Shown in pieces: positions 63,918 to 64,000 of a DNA stretch of 64,000 nucleotides. Source of the stretch: Baylisascaris procyonis (taxonomy: Eukaryota > Nematoda > Chromadorea > Rhabditida > Ascarididae). The notes under the pieces are model-generated. The model worked only from the letters and a program-made list of their open reading frames with translations, did not search any database and was not told the DNA's origin. Numbering within the stretch: position 1 is the stretch's first letter; every line of letters starts with the position of its first letter. The DNA lies in assembly GCA_037389465.1 (NCBI GenBank), contig JAZARR010000213.1, positions 5,810,501 through 5,874,500 on the forward strand, given 5' to 3'. A program made the position numbers and the translations under genes.

Positions 63918-64000
63918 CCCTTCACTTATTTTATATATTTGATCAATTGCGCCGCCAATTGGAAGCAAATGCGTATCTCGCACCAATCTCTTGCCACGTG

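Overview
The window looks like nuclear DNA from a nematode. It is roughly two-thirds A+T by eye, has large introns bounded by TTTCAG-type acceptors, carries many short tandem repeats and a decayed RTE-type retrotransposon tail, and contains a Cys-loop receptor of the nematode ACR-16 (alpha7-like) nicotinic group. I cannot name the species. The 0.25-5.4 kb introns argue against a compact rhabditid genome.

Two genes can be reconstructed with confidence. On the minus strand (16078 down to 6359) a complete nicotinic acetylcholine receptor subunit resolves into 12 exons whose phases all agree, giving 1605 coding bases and 534 residues. It has a signal peptide, Cys-loop, four membrane segments and a long cytoplasmic loop, but no vicinal cysteine pair in loop C, so it is a non-alpha subunit. 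On the plus strand (from about 48.6 or 50.5 kb to the right edge) five exons with matching phases encode the leucine-rich-repeat half of an LRCH protein (leucine-rich repeat plus calponin homology). A GC-rich exon at 48638-48751 is a likely 5' part. The calponin-homology end should lie beyond the window.

Between them, 16-48 kb is mostly non-coding and repeat-rich. It holds a possible signal-peptide exon (19239), GC-rich open blocks that may be exons of unrecognised genes (27262-27722 plus; 38041-38266 and 44888-45243 minus), a 5'-truncated and frameshifted RTE relic (41591-42176 minus) with its TTTA tail, three or four tRNA-like SINE remnants, and a roughly 190-bp structured insertion with hairpins between 9-bp direct repeats (37228-37435). 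Tandem arrays of 11, 13, 23, 26 and 30 bp and two TA microsatellites are scattered through introns and spacers.

The two main genes have no evident functional link beyond being ordinary neighbours: one is a synaptic channel subunit, the other a probable cytoskeletal scaffold. I saw no CRISPR array, rRNA or intact tRNA gene. The least explained signals are the structured insertion at 37.2-37.4 kb, a dispersed hairpin repeat in three copies, and a strong excess of the octamer ATGCAAAT across the window.
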